Shown: one piece after another, positions 14,347 through 21,912 of the stretch
Layout: each line of letters opens with the position of its first letter
Position numbering within the stretch: the first letter of the stretch is position 1
Assembly: GCF_002179555.1 (NCBI RefSeq)
Contig: NZ_NHOU01000003.1
Span: 1-64,000, forward strand
DNA length: 64,000 nt
DNA from: Salinicola salarius
GTDB lineage: Bacteria > Pseudomonadota > Gammaproteobacteria > Pseudomonadales > Halomonadaceae
Direction of reading: 5' to 3'
Notes under the pieces: generated by a model
The model's database searches: none
The model's input: only the letters and a program-made list of their open reading frames with translations
Told to the model about the DNA's origin: nothing
Program-made: the position numbers and the translations under genes

Positions 14347-14883
14347 TCAATCGCGTGCGTTGATGGTCCGCTCGATATCGGTCAATGCATCCAGCTTGTC
14401 CGACATCTCCTGGAGTTGTTGTTTTAGTTTCTCGTTTTCGTCTTTCAGTGCCTGCGTATCGTCGCGACGGCCACCCTCGCTCGCGCCTCGCTGTGCATAG
14501 AGCTGACGGCGCGCTTCCAGACCGTTCAACCACTGCTGAAGCAACGGTTGCAGCCGGGAAGGTGCGGCGTCGATGGAGGCCTTGTAGAGGTCGGAGGCTT
14601 CCCGCCACTCGCCGGGGCCATCCCAGGAGAGCACCACGGCGCGCACGGCCTTCTGATCCATGCGGCCCTGGCCGACCCTGGCCAGGGTCTCGTCGCGCCA
14701 GTCGCCATCCCCGCGCTGCGCTTGCAGGCCGAACTCGACCCAGGTATCGACCAGACATACGTTGTCGGCGTAGGTCGGGATCTCGCCGCAGCCGTAGGGC
14801 ACGGGCTCACTGGTAAGGGACTGACAGCCCGCCAGCGCCATCACGCCGAACAGGGCAAGCGTCGTTCTCATCTGACTGACCAT
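14347..14883 (-). CDS. qseG: QseG-like outer-membrane lipoprotein
   Basis: This is a small lipoprotein of 178 residues. It has a signal peptide with lipobox LAGC at residues 17-20, a Cys-containing body (YGCGEIPTYADNVC), and a C-terminal coiled coil (LKDENEKLKQQLQEMSDKL). The position between glrK and glrR matches E. coli qseG (yfhG), whose product acts with GlrK at the envelope. Sequence similarity is low outside the lipobox and general layout, so the name rests partly on synteny. The ATG at 14883 is preceded by AAGGAAGG. An inner ATG at 14871 overlaps the glrK stop as ATGA and is also possible. Confidence 0.75.
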   Translation of the reverse strand: MVSQMRTTLALFGVMALAGCQSLTSEPVPYGCGEIPTYADNVCLVDTWVEFGLQAQRGDGDWRDETLARVGQGRMDQKAVRAVVLSWDGPGEWREASDLYKASIDAAPSRLQPLLQQWLNGLEARRQLYAQRGASEGGRRDDTQALKDENEKLKQQLQEMSDKLDALTDIERTINARD

Positions 14884-16397
14884 GTTTCCTTCCTTGAATC
14901 ACCGCCCGGCAGCGTCTCGTCCGGCGCGGCGTCATTTTCGTATTGCTCGTATTGCGTTCCATGCGACGGAAAATTCGACCACGGCAGGGTAAGGCGGAAG
15001 CAGACCGGCAGCTCGGCATCGTCCACCAGCGCCAGTTGGCCATCCTGCAACCTGGCGCAGTCTGCGGCGACCGAAAGCCCGATGCCCGATCCCTTCAACG
15101 GGCCCTTGCGCCTCACACTGCCCTGATAGAAGGCTTCGAACAGATGCTCGCGATCTGCCTCGGCAATAGGTTCGCCGCTGTTGGCGACATCCAGCATCAG
15201 CCAATCGCGCTGATTCGCGACACGAATCACCAGCTGGCCGCCGTCGTCGCCATAGGCAATGGCGTTCGAGATCAGGTTGTCCAGCACGCGCGCCGTTCTC
15301 TCACGGTCCGCCTGCCATTTCAACGGATGATGCGGGCTCTTGACGCGCATCCCCTTGTTGTCGAGCGCCAGGCGATGCTTGGCCAGCACTTCCTGAATCA
15401 CCGTCGCAACATCGAACGCCGTGACTTTCATTCGGCGGCTGTTCTGCAGCAGATTGTAGTCCAGCAGCTGCTCGATCAAGGTCTGCAGTTCCTGCCCGTT
15501 CTCGTCGATCAGCCTGACCACTTCGCTCTGGCGCTCGTTGAGCTCGCCGGCCACGCCGTCGGACAACAGCGAGGTTCCTTCCCGGACGCTGGCCAGCGGC
15601 GTTTTCAGCTCGTGCGACATATGGCGCAGAAACTGCTGTTTCTGGGCTTCCAGCTCCGATAGCCGCCCGGATAGCCAGGTCAGCCGGTCACCCAGCTGGA
15701 CCAGCTCCGCCGGACCCTGGATACGGATCGGCGTGTCGCTGCATTCGCCGCTGCCCAGGCCGAAGATACGCCGTTCGAGCTGGCGGATGGGACGCGTGAT
15801 CAACCAGGTGAAGAACAGCATCAGCATCAGGCTGGCGGAAACCAGGGCAGCGGTCTGCATCCACAGCCGCGCCTTGACCGCATCCGCCTGCTCGCGAATA
15901 TTGGCGATGCGCGTGTCGATCAGATCGTTGGTGGCTTTCCTGACCGCATCGGACTCCGAGGCAAAACCGGAGAACCGCTCCAGGAAAGCATCCAGATCGC
16001 CCACCGAGGCCTGGGGCAGATACCGCAACTGCTGGTAGCGTTCGGCCAGCGACTGGAAATCCGGGTTATCGCGCATCAACGACTCGTGCTGTTGCAGCAG
16101 CTCGCCGAACTGTCGAACCTTCTGATCGTAGATGTCGCGCAGCCCTTCTTCTTCGATGACTGCGTACTGGCGGGCGCTGCGCTCCATCTGCAGCGCCAGC
16201 GTACTCAACATGCGCGCCCGACGCGTCTCTTCGACGGCTTCCCGGGCGCTCTGGTCGGCAAGCGTCGAAAGCTGCGACAGCGCCTGCCCGGCCTGAAACA
16301 TCAGCACCGCTATCGGCAACATGACGACGACGAAGGCCAGCAACACGAGTTGCAGTAGCGAGCGAGGACGCCAGCGTCGGGAGAGCTTGGTGGTCAT
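14868..16397 (-). CDS. glrK: Sensor histidine kinase GlrK (QseE)
   Basis: This is a membrane histidine kinase expected to phosphorylate GlrR. The layout is TM1 (about residues 14-36, LLQLVLLAFVVVMLPIAVLM), a periplasmic helical region of about 130 residues, TM2 (about 170-190), HAMP, then a HisKA domain with the phospho-accepting His in RHMSHELKTPL. The ATPase domain shows N-box NLISNAIAYG and G-box GSGIGLSVA. The ATG at 16397 gives 509 residues; the open frame upstream to 16580 has no membrane or domain signal and crosses the terminator region. It is the first gene of the operon, and its end overlaps the lipoprotein gene. The upstream gap holds the putative GlrR-controlled transcript. Confidence 0.9.
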   Translation of the reverse strand: MTTKLSRRWRPRSLLQLVLLAFVVVMLPIAVLMFQAGQALSQLSTLADQSAREAVEETRRARMLSTLALQMERSARQYAVIEEEGLRDIYDQKVRQFGELLQQHESLMRDNPDFQSLAERYQQLRYLPQASVGDLDAFLERFSGFASESDAVRKATNDLIDTRIANIREQADAVKARLWMQTAALVSASLMLMLFFTWLITRPIRQLERRIFGLGSGECSDTPIRIQGPAELVQLGDRLTWLSGRLSELEAQKQQFLRHMSHELKTPLASVREGTSLLSDGVAGELNERQSEVVRLIDENGQELQTLIEQLLDYNLLQNSRRMKVTAFDVATVIQEVLAKHRLALDNKGMRVKSPHHPLKWQADRERTARVLDNLISNAIAYGDDGGQLVIRVANQRDWLMLDVANSGEPIAEADREHLFEAFYQGSVRRKGPLKGSGIGLSVAADCARLQDGQLALVDDAELPVCFRLTLPWSNFPSHGTQYEQYENDAAPDETLPGGDSRKETWSVR

Positions 16398-16508
16398 GAA
16401 AATCGCTCTATGCAGGATGCCCATCGGGGCCATGGATCGTTCCGCAAGAATAGCATTATTATTGAACGCCCATTCGGGCCATACGTGGTGGGTTCGAGAA
16501 ACCCGCAC

Positions 16509-16535
16509 AAAAAAAGAAGGCCGGCAGAGCCGGCC
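16509..16535 (-). terminator. Intrinsic terminator upstream of glrK
   Basis: On the minus strand a GGCCGGC-TCT-GCCGGCC hairpin (16535-16519) is followed by TTC and seven T residues (16515-16509). It lies about 110 bases before glrK and faces away from argA, so some leftward transcript must end here. The candidate is the RNA from the sigma-54 promoter at 17034-17049. Confidence 0.85.
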
Positions 16536-16603
16536 CAAGGTACGCAGGGAACTGAAGGGTCGAGAACGACCTGGAAACACTGCCTGAATCAGTCATTCGA
16601 GAT

Positions 16604-16875
16604 CGCTCCCCTGGCCCGAAGGGCCCGAGAGCCCCGAAGGGCTAAAAAGCCCCGAAGGCCCCGAAGCCGGTACTCGATTCGGCCATTCAGGGGCTCTCGA
16701 ATACCGTGGCGGCGAGCCGCCTGCTTCGTGTCTGAACCGGTCGCCTGGCTTTCCGAAAGCGTGTTACGAAGAACGTTTCGGAAAACGCTGCGCCCGGTCG
16801 CAATGGGTCCCCTCTTTCGAGGGGGAAGGCATCCTTGCCGGGGCATCCTTGCCCTAATGGTGCATCTCCTTGCCC
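16604..16875. repeat. Cluster of UUCG hairpins and GGGCAAGGATGCCC palindromes
   Basis: On the minus strand there are GGCCC-TTC-GGGCC (16625-16613) and AGCCC-TTCG-GGGCT (16643-16630), plus a slipped GGCTTCGGGGCC/CTTCGGGGC run before TTTTT. Farther right there are three tandem variants of GGGCAAGGATGCCC (16828-16839, 16841-16854, 16861-16875), next to a CCCCTC/GAGGGG stem. These look like short intergenic palindromic units, and all lie inside the predicted small-RNA region. Confidence 0.6.
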
Positions 16876-17033
16876 GATGGGCCGCACCCGTCTCATCGCA
16901 ACCTAAGTCACACATCGCGTGGAGCAGACGCTGTCGAATCTTGCCAGGCCCTGCACAGGGTAGTTGGGGGCCTGAGAAGACCCGGCGAGATGACTTCCGG
17001 AGAGGCCATCTCGTCGCTCTCGGTGAACAGTAT

Positions 17034-17049
17034 TGCGATAGCCGTGCCA
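17034..17049 (-). promoter_or_regulatory. Sigma-54 promoter
   Basis: The minus strand reads TGGCACGGCTATCGCA. Against the sigma-54 consensus TGGCACRNNNNTTGCW it matches every fixed base except one (C for the second T), with the correct GG-to-GC spacing. Transcription would start near 17023 and run towards glrK. Confidence 0.75.
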
Positions 17050-17069
17050 GTTTTATAAAAAGAACTTAA

Positions 17070-17082
17070 AATCAATAATTTA
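17070..17082 (+). promoter_or_regulatory. IHF binding site
   Basis: AATCAATAATTTA matches the IHF consensus WATCAANNNNTTR at every position. It sits about 50 bases upstream of the predicted start site, between the sigma-54 promoter and the GlrR-like boxes. There it could bend DNA to bring GlrR to the polymerase. Confidence 0.65.
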
Positions 17083-17155
17083 TAGACATCCCTTTATTCG
17101 ACGACGGGTTGCCGCCAATCTTTGCCCCGGTGAAACGAAAAAACGGGCTCAAAAA

Positions 17156-17173
17156 CGTCTCCATAAGCAGACA
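17156..17173. promoter_or_regulatory. GlrR-like enhancer box 1
   Basis: CGTC-N10-GACA differs by one base from the known GlrR site TGTC-N10-GACA. It is centred about 140 bases upstream of the predicted start, a normal enhancer distance. Confidence 0.5.
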
Positions 17174-17265
17174 CCTTTTCGCCCGATTCAGAATAAAATC
17201 CAAAAATCAGAGGTTTACAGCGTCTCCATTTGGATACGCCAAAGCGCGATATACGCTGCCAGAGG

Positions 17266-17283
17266 TGTCGCTTTACAGAGACT
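17266..17283. promoter_or_regulatory. GlrR-like enhancer box 2
   Basis: TGTC-N10-GACT is again one base from TGTC-N10-GACA. It is centred about 250 bases upstream of the predicted start and overlaps the last codons of argA. It is weaker than box 1 because its position is constrained by coding sequence. Confidence 0.35.
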
Positions 17284-18583
17284 TCAGCAAGACCTTGGAG
17301 CGCCGGGCCTGATTATAGGTCTCGCGCTTCAGCGCGGGGAGCGCTTCCGGGGTGGCCAGGGAAAAGCCGCGTTCGACGAACCAATGCGTGGTATGCGTGG
17401 TCAGGGCGAACAGCTGCGTCAGCCCTTGTCGCCGGGCACGACGCTCGATCTCGGCAAGCAGCATCTCTCCCCGGGCGCCACGCCGATAGTCGTCATGTAC
17501 GGCCAGGCAGGCCAGTTCGCCCATTCTGGCGTCGGCGTAGCCATGCAGCGCCGCGCAGCCGATCGCCATGCCGTCGCGGTCGATCACGACGTAATCGTCG
17601 ATCTCGTGCTCCAGCCGCTCCCGGGTTCGGGCGACCAGCATGCCGCTGGCCTCGAGCGGCTTGAGCAGCGCGAGCAGGCCGCCGACGTCATCCAGTACCG
17701 CCTGCCGCAACTGCTCGTAGCGATTCTGGGTGATCATGGTGCCGACCCCGTCGCGGGTGAACAGCTCACCAAGTAGCGCGTCGTGGTCGTGCCAGGAAAG
17801 CAGGTGGGTACGGCCGACACCGTGGCGGGCCGCGCCGCAGGCCGCCCCCAGATGGCGGGCGAGCTCGCTGCCGGGCGCCTCCCGTTCGCGCTGGGCGTCG
17901 GCTTCATCAGGTGTCAGCTGGCGCTGCAGCTGGCCGCTGTCGTCGTGCAGTCCGGCCGACTCTCCCAGCAGAATCAATTTATCCGCCTTGAGCGACACCG
18001 CGACATGCTGGGCGATCTCCGAGGCATCGAGATCGAAGACCTCGCCGGTGCGGGAGTATCCCAGCGGCGGCAGGATCACCAGATTGCCGCCGGCGAGCAG
18101 GCTCTCGATCGCCTGGCTGCGCACGCGGCGAACTTCACCGCTGTGATCGAAATCTACCCCGTCGCGCACGCCCAGCGGTTTCGCCGTCACCAGATTGCCG
18201 GAGACGGCGGTAAGCTCGACACCATGCAGCGGCGTGTTGGGCAGCCCCAGCGAGAGCTGGGCTTCAAGATCGAGACGGTTTACCGCGGCGATGCGTTCGA
18301 CGTGATCCATGACTTGGCGATCGGCGACCCAGCGCCCCTCGATGCGCACCGGCGTGATACCGGCGGCTTCCAGCGAGGCACCGACCTGCGGCCGGATGCC
18401 GTAGACCAGCACGACCCGAACGCCGAGCGTATGCAGCAGCGCCAGATCCTGCAGCAGCTGGCTGCGTCGCGACGACGCCATCGCTTCGCCTTCCACCAGG
18501 ATGACGAAGGTCTTGCCACGGTGGGCGTTGACGTAGGGCGATGAATGGCGAAACCAGTCGACGAAGGGAAAACGCGAGTCCAA
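17273..18583 (-). CDS. argA: N-acetylglutamate synthase
   Basis: This enzyme makes N-acetylglutamate from acetyl-CoA and glutamate, the first step of arginine synthesis. It has the bifunctional-type ArgA layout. The amino-acid kinase-like domain (about residues 1-290; WFRHSSPYVNAHRGKTFVI, GGNLVILPPLGYS) is the usual arginine-sensing part, and the C-terminal GNAT domain (about 295-436; ELACLAVHDDYRRGARGEML) is catalytic. The length of 436 is standard. The start must be the TTG at 18583: an in-frame stop lies two codons upstream and no later ATG keeps the conserved N-terminus. This would be an unusual start codon for a biosynthetic gene. Downstream, the gene runs into the regulatory region for the predicted small RNA. 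Confidence 0.95.
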   Translation of the reverse strand: MDSRFPFVDWFRHSSPYVNAHRGKTFVILVEGEAMASSRRSQLLQDLALLHTLGVRVVLVYGIRPQVGASLEAAGITPVRIEGRWVADRQVMDHVERIAAVNRLDLEAQLSLGLPNTPLHGVELTAVSGNLVTAKPLGVRDGVDFDHSGEVRRVRSQAIESLLAGGNLVILPPLGYSRTGEVFDLDASEIAQHVAVSLKADKLILLGESAGLHDDSGQLQRQLTPDEADAQREREAPGSELARHLGAACGAARHGVGRTHLLSWHDHDALLGELFTRDGVGTMITQNRYEQLRQAVLDDVGGLLALLKPLEASGMLVARTRERLEHEIDDYVVIDRDGMAIGCAALHGYADARMGELACLAVHDDYRRGARGEMLLAEIERRARRQGLTQLFALTTHTTHWFVERGFSLATPEALPALKRETYNQARRSKVLLKSL

Positions 18584-18701
18584 GGATTAGACGCTCCGGC
18601 TGTTGGCTATGAGGCATGACCCGCGTGGGGCCTGCCTCGAACTATACCAGAGCGTCCATGAGCCATGACCAGCTTTACGCACTGGCCCAGAATCCTGCTT
18701 C

Positions 18702-18825
18702 CTGAAAAGTCGGCGAGCGAAGGCAAGACAAGGCGGAAATCGGCGCAGAAGCGGAGCTTACAAGCTGTAAATGAGCATTCTAAGCCGATTTTGAACGCGG
18801 TATTACCGAGCGCAGACAGTTTTCA
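18702..18825. repeat. Dispersed foldback repeat, copy B (after pitA)
   Basis: This is the second copy of the element at 6624-6743. The outer arms are CTGAAAA...TTTTCAG and CGAGCG/CGCTCG, the middle arms AAATCGGC...GCCGATTT, and the inner segment GCGGAGCTTAC, then GTAAATGAGCAT. It ends about five bases after the pitA stop. Like copy A it lies just 3' of a leftward gene in the same relative orientation. Confidence 0.75.
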
Positions 18826-18829
18826 GATC

Positions 18830-20098
18830 CTAGCCGAACATGCCCTTGAACATGAAAAAGAAGGCGATGGAAAGCACCGCGCCAGCCGGCAGCGTGATCA
18901 GCCAGGAGAGGACGATCGTGCCGAGCACGCGCAGATTGAGCGCCGCCATGCCGCGAGCCAGCCCCACGCCGAGCACGGCGCCGACCAGGGTGTGCGTGGT
19001 CGAGATCGGCAGCCCGGTACCGGAGGCCAGCACCACGGTCGACGCGGCAGAGAGCGTCGCGGCGAAACCGCGACTCGGGGTCAGCTCGGTGATGCCGGTA
19101 CCGACGGTGGCGATGACCTTGTGGCCGTAGGTCACCAGGCCGACCACGATCCCGCCGCCGCCGAGCACCAGCACCCACCACGGCATGGCGGCAGCGCCGG
19201 AAACGCCGCCGCCGTTCTCGACCACGCTGATCACCGCCGCCAGCGGGCCGACCGCGTTGGCGACGTCGTTCGAGCCGTGGGCGAAGGCCATGGCGCAGGC
19301 GGTGAACATCATCAGCACGCCGAAGATGCGCTCCACGCTGGAGAAGTCATAGTTGCTGCGGGCACGGCGGTCACCACGGTTGATGCGGTTTTCCAGCAGC
19401 AGGCCGAACATCATGATGATCACGCCGAACGCCACCGCCAGCAGCAGGCTTTCACCGAACGTCAGATGCAGGCCAACGTGGGAGAGCCCCTTGACCAGCG
19501 TCACCATCGAGACGATGAAGCCGACCAGGAAGATATAGCCCGGCACATAGCGCTTGGCCGCCGCGAACGGATCGGGGTTGTCGAAGATCAGCACCTGCAC
19601 GGAACGGAACAGCATGAAGGAGAACACGCCAGCGATCAGCGGCGACGTTACCCAACTGAGCGCGATCGTTCCCACCGCGCCCCAGCTGACCGATTGCACG
19701 CCCAGCCCGGCCACCGCGAAACCGACGATGGCGCCGACGATCGAGTGCGTGGTGGAAACCGGCCACCCCTTCAGCGAGGCGATCAGCAACCAGGAGCCGG
19801 CAGCAAGCAGCGAAGCCAGCATGCCGTAGACCAGCATCTGCGGGTCGTTCTCGAGCAGGGCCGGATCGATGATGCCTTTGCGGATCGTTTCGGTGACCTG
19901 TCCGCCGGCCAGCCAGGCGCCGAGGAATTCGAAGATCACCGCAATGATGATCGCCTGCTTGATCGTGATCGCCTTGGAGCCGACCGAGGTTCCCATGGCG
20001 TTGGCGACGTCGTTCGCTCCAACCCCCCATGCCATGAAGAAACCGAAGACACAGGCAAGAATGATGAAGACATCACCGTATTGCGCAATGATGGACAT
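18830..20098 (-). CDS. pitA: Low-affinity inorganic phosphate transporter, Pit family
   Basis: This is a multi-span inner-membrane phosphate/cation symporter of 422 residues. It shows the two internally repeated PiT signatures: GANDVANAMGTSVGS near the N-terminus and GSNDVANAVGPLAA in the middle. A second conserved half begins PISTTHTLVGAVLG near the C-terminus, matching PVSTTHSIVGAIVG in the first half. About ten hydrophobic helices are visible. It follows, 55 bases downstream, a PhoU-related accessory gene on the same strand, the common pairing for Pit transporters. A foldback repeat sits immediately after its stop. Confidence 0.93.
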   Translation of the reverse strand: MSIIAQYGDVFIILACVFGFFMAWGVGANDVANAMGTSVGSKAITIKQAIIIAVIFEFLGAWLAGGQVTETIRKGIIDPALLENDPQMLVYGMLASLLAAGSWLLIASLKGWPVSTTHSIVGAIVGFAVAGLGVQSVSWGAVGTIALSWVTSPLIAGVFSFMLFRSVQVLIFDNPDPFAAAKRYVPGYIFLVGFIVSMVTLVKGLSHVGLHLTFGESLLLAVAFGVIIMMFGLLLENRINRGDRRARSNYDFSSVERIFGVLMMFTACAMAFAHGSNDVANAVGPLAAVISVVENGGGVSGAAAMPWWVLVLGGGGIVVGLVTYGHKVIATVGTGITELTPSRGFAATLSAASTVVLASGTGLPISTTHTLVGAVLGVGLARGMAALNLRVLGTIVLSWLITLPAGAVLSIAFFFMFKGMFG

Positions 20099-20153
20099 AG
20101 GCTTTTATTCGCTTGAGTGGCGTGACGAAGGCGTAGAATGACGAAGCCCGCGA

Positions 20154-20834
20154 TCAGCGGGCCGTCAGTATCTGCAGGCGGCTGCCCACGCGCTCGGCGC
20201 GGTCGGACAGCTCGCCGATCCATTCGATGATTTTATAGAGAAAGATGACATCGACCGGCGGTAATTGCGCCTCGAGCTGGAACAGCTGACGACGAATGTC
20301 GATCTGCTGTTCATCGGCCTGATGCTCGAGATCGTGCAGTTCCTTGATCAGTTCCTGCATGACATCGGAGACGTTGCGGCCAAAGCCGGACTCGAGCAGG
20401 TCCTCGAGCTCCTCGAGCGCCTTGCGCGCCTGGTCGACGGTGGCCACGGCGGTACGCAGATAGCCGCGCATCGGCTCCGCCAGCGGCTCGGGAATGATCA
20501 TGTTCCGCCCCAACATGATGCCGGTGATATCCCGGGCCTTGTTGGCGATCTTGTCCTGGACGCTGATCAGTTCCAGCAGATCGGAGCGCGAGACGGGCAG
20601 AAACATGGTATTGGGCAGGTTGAGGCGCAGCTGCGTCTTGAGCTCGTCCGCATCGTGTTCGAGACGGGTGATCGCTTCGCGGTGCTTTCGCGCTTCTTCC
20701 CAGTCACCACCCAGCGCGGCATCGAAAAAGGGCAACAGCTGGCTGGCACATTCGCTGGTCTTGACGATATGCGCCAGGAGCGGCTGGAACGGCGATCGTC
20801 CAAACAGCGCCGAGAACGGATTGGTACTCACCAT
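20154..20834 (-). CDS. PhoU-related Pit accessory protein (TIGR00153/DUF47 family)
   Basis: This is an all-helical cytoplasmic protein of 226 residues, related to PhoU and typically encoded with a Pit phosphate transporter. Visible family segments are NPFSALFGRSPF at the start, the acidic REAITRLEHDADELK and LHDLEHQADEQQ repeats that form metal-binding helices, and VIFLYKIIEWIGELSDRAERVG at the end. The ATG at 20834 starts the conserved region; an upstream extension to 20897 is not homologous. It probably modulates PitA activity, as inferred from linkage; the precise mechanism is not established. Confidence 0.88.
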   Translation of the reverse strand: MVSTNPFSALFGRSPFQPLLAHIVKTSECASQLLPFFDAALGGDWEEARKHREAITRLEHDADELKTQLRLNLPNTMFLPVSRSDLLELISVQDKIANKARDITGIMLGRNMIIPEPLAEPMRGYLRTAVATVDQARKALEELEDLLESGFGRNVSDVMQELIKELHDLEHQADEQQIDIRRQLFQLEAQLPPVDVIFLYKIIEWIGELSDRAERVGSRLQILTAR

Positions 20835-21021
20835 AACGTGGCCTGGATGCGTTGGAAGTGGCGGCGTCAGTATAATGATTGCATCTGGATGCGTCATGAA
20901 AAATTCATGTTGGTACCGACGTTCTGTCTTGTATTCGAGACAGCGCTCGTCTTTTGTCCAGGACGGTCTTTCAATTCAGAACGGCCTTCATCCAAGAACA
21001 GACAATCACTGCGGAGCATGC

Positions 21022-21912
21022 ATGAGCGACGAGATCGAACTCAAACTGGCGCTGTCGCCCGAAGGTCCGGCCCGCCTGATCGATCACCCCCTGTTGCGGA
21101 AGATGGCCTCGCGCACGGTCTCCCTGGGCAACCAGTATTACGACACCACCGAGGCGATACTGCAGTCGCGCCGGGTCGCGCTGCGGGTCCGGCGCCAGGG
21201 AGAGCAACGCCTGCAGACCCTCAAGAGCGCCGCCAAGAGTCGCGGCGGGTTGTCGAGCCGGGGCGAATGGGAGTGGTCGATCGATGAGGTCGAGTGCAAT
21301 GCCGCAGGCCTGGACGCGAACGGGCTGCGCGCCCTCGAGCATCCCGCCCTCGCCGATCTGGACCTCGCGACGCTGCGTCCGGTCTTCACTACCGATTTCG
21401 AGCGTCGGCTCTGGCGTTACCAGGCCGAGGGCAGCGATATCGAGATAGCGCTGGACCAGGGCGCCATTCATGCGGGCGACGCCAGTTTGCCGATCTGCGA
21501 GCTCGAGCTCGAACTCAAGAGCGGCCACCCCGAGCAGCTCTGGGCATTGGCGCAGGCCCTGTGCGAACCGGCAACCCCGGAGACAACGCCGCTACCGGCG
21601 CGTCCGGCCAACCACAGCAAGGCCAGCCGAGCCGCCTGCCTGGGCAGCGGATGGCCCGAGCCTTCTTCGCATCGAGAGGTTTCCGTGGATACGCTGATCG
21701 ACGCGATCGACAACTGGCAGGACAGCCAGGATGGCGCCTGGCTCGCCAGCGCCGAAGCACAGTGCGAACGGCTCGTTCACCCGTGGCGGGAATCCCCTCT
21801 TCGACATGGCGAACGCATTCCGGCGATCGAGCGAATTCAAGCCGCCCTGAATCAGGGAAGCGTTCCCTGGGACAGCCAGGCCTGGCTGGCTCTCAGGCGT
21901 CAGGATACCTAG
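21022..21912 (+). CDS. CYTH-domain protein, probable inorganic triphosphatase
   Basis: The N-terminal ~200 residues form a CYTH (triphosphate tunnel) domain. It has the diagnostic EIELKLAL (ExExK) motif at residues 4-8, NQYYDTTE, RVRRQGEQRLQTLKS, and late acidic strands DIEIALDQG and CELELELKSG. These residues bind metal and triphosphate. E. coli YgiF continues with a full CHAD domain. Here only ~90 helical residues follow, so CHAD is absent or vestigial. The ATG at 21022 begins the motif; earlier in-frame codons overlap the divergent phosphate gene. Its 3' end overlaps the convergent EAL gene by 20 bases. Confidence 0.85.
   Translation: MSDEIELKLALSPEGPARLIDHPLLRKMASRTVSLGNQYYDTTEAILQSRRVALRVRRQGEQRLQTLKSAAKSRGGLSSRGEWEWSIDEVECNAAGLDANGLRALEHPALADLDLATLRPVFTTDFERRLWRYQAEGSDIEIALDQGAIHAGDASLPICELELELKSGHPEQLWALAQALCEPATPETTPLPARPANHSKASRAACLGSGWPEPSSHREVSVDTLIDAIDNWQDSQDGAWLASAEAQCERLVHPWRESPLRHGERIPAIERIQAALNQGSVPWDSQAWLALRRQDT

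Larger units (their letters stand above)
16509..17023 (-). ncRNA. Candidate GlrR/sigma-54-dependent small RNA (GlmY/GlmZ-like position)
   Basis: No credible protein gene is seen between argA and glrK. A near-consensus sigma-54 promoter (17034-17049), an IHF site (17070-17082) and GlrR-like boxes (17156-17173, 17266-17283) point leftwards into it, and a strong terminator closes it at 16509. The predicted RNA would begin TTCACCGAGAGCG. Near its 5' end it forms a CGAGATG/CATCTCG stem and then a CAGGCCC/GGGCCTG stem. Further on are a CCCCTC-GAAA-GAGGGG hairpin and a cluster of UUCG hairpins ending in TTTTT at 16644. The 3' end is therefore uncertain: about 380 bases if it stops at 16644, about 515 if at 16509, or shorter if processed. 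In enterobacteria glmY sits exactly here, upstream of glrK. I see no clear primary-sequence match to GlmY from memory, so identity is inferred from promoter architecture and synteny. Confidence 0.5.

Noticed and set aside
16681-17069. Small protein genes in the argA-glrK gap
   Set aside because: Open frames here are Arg/Gly/Pro-rich on both strands, overlap palindromes and lack ribosome-binding sites. The promoter and terminator pattern fits an RNA better.
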